DNA of 5,107 bases. Origin: Firmicutes bacterium UBA7523. Lineage in GTDB: Bacteria; Bacillota; Dethiobacteria; Dethiobacterales; Dethiobacteraceae. Position numbers and translations under genes: made by a program. The DNA lies in NCBI GenBank assembly GCA_002479415.1, contig DLMZ01000031.1, forward strand, positions 66,126 to 71,232. Reading direction: 5' to 3'. Below, in pieces: positions 4,860-5,107 of the stretch (positions are counted from its first letter, which is position 1; each line of letters begins with the position of its first letter). The notes beneath the pieces were generated by a model. That model had not been told where the DNA came from. It did not search any database and saw nothing but the letters and a program-made list of their open reading frames with translations.

Positions 4860-5107
4860 ATGTCGCAATCAGTTGTTGGATTGTTCCGCTCAAAAGAGCA
4901 GGCCGAAGAAGCAATCCGTGAATTAAAAAACCGCAACTTTGACGATCAAGAAATATCATTAATTGCCAGAGATGATAAGAGTGGGGGAGGCAGCGGCAGA
5001 ACAAGCTTTGAGAATCAGAACCTTGCCGACGGAACAGCTACCGGCGGTGCGTTAGGCGGGGTAGCCGGTTTATTGGCGGGAGCAGGAGCGTTGCTTATTC
5101 CCGGGAT
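4860..5107 (+). CDS. General stress protein 17M-like protein (3' end outside window)
   Basis: The frame runs from ATG 4860 to the window edge with no stop, giving 82 residues. A near-perfect AAAGGAGG lies 6 bases upstream. Residues 4-37 (SVVGLFRSKEQAEEAIRELK and on to EISLIARD) match the N-terminal pattern of general stress protein 17M/YflT-type domains, a small alpha/beta fold. The second part, from about residue 60, is Gly/Ala-rich (GTATGGALGG, LLAGAGALLIPG), like the glycine-zipper segment that follows in related Firmicute proteins and in DUF1269-type proteins. Such a segment may contact membranes. The gene is separated from ymxH by 59 bases with a possible promoter of its own, so it may be a separate unit. 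The molecular function of the family is not known. Confidence 0.78.
   Translation, partial: MSQSVVGLFRSKEQAEEAIRELKNRNFDDQEISLIARDDKSGGGSGRTSFENQNLADGTATGGALGGVAGLLAGAGALLIPG

Noticed and set aside
1..5107. Mobile element, phage or defence system, tRNA or CRISPR array
   Set aside because: No transposase, integrase, long terminal repeats, spaced direct repeats or tRNA-like cloverleaf was seen. dut can be phage-borne, but here its neighbours are chromosomal sporulation genes.

Overview
The window looks like chromosomal DNA of an endospore-forming Firmicute of the clostridial or negativicute type. The reasons are a YmxH/YlmC-family sporulation gene, a YlxY-type polysaccharide deacetylase, strong AGGAGG-like ribosome binding sites, several TTG starts and moderate GC. 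All supported genes are on the + strand; apart from one short intergenic stretch at each transcription-unit boundary, the DNA is fully coding. No RNA gene, mobile element or CRISPR array was seen, and no stretch over 300 bases lacks a gene.

Left end (1-1003): the tail of an upstream gene, probably an ATPase alpha subunit, overlaps the TTG start of an F-type ATPase gamma subunit. The gamma sequence resembles the alternative N-ATPase class (operon order atpDCQRBEFAG) more than the housekeeping enzyme. A strong rho-independent terminator follows, as expected if gamma is the last gene of the operon.

Middle (1004-3670): three cell-envelope genes are packed together. The first is a membrane-anchored NodB/CE4 deacetylase-like protein. 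The second is a lipoprotein with a badly degenerated NodB domain of the YlxY type. The third is a membrane-anchored VanW-domain protein. The two deacetylase-like proteins are tandem paralogues with graded loss of catalytic residues. The lipoprotein and the VanW protein also share a module resembling the peptidoglycan-binding PG_binding_4 fold. Together they look like a cell-wall or spore-cortex surface module in which at least one member probably binds rather than cuts. A weak sigma-E-like promoter lies upstream.

Right (3671-5107): dUTPase (dut), a small unrecognised membrane protein and a PRC-barrel YmxH-family protein form a tight unit with a candidate sigma-A promoter in front of dut. The last gene, cut by the window edge, encodes a general-stress-protein-17M-like, glycine-rich protein. 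The order ylxY ... dut ... ymxH recalls the pnp-ylxY-mlpA-(dut)-ymxH neighbourhood of sporulating Firmicutes. Here the ATPase cluster occupies the side where pnp is usually found, and no M16 peptidase (mlpA) lies between the deacetylases and ymxH.
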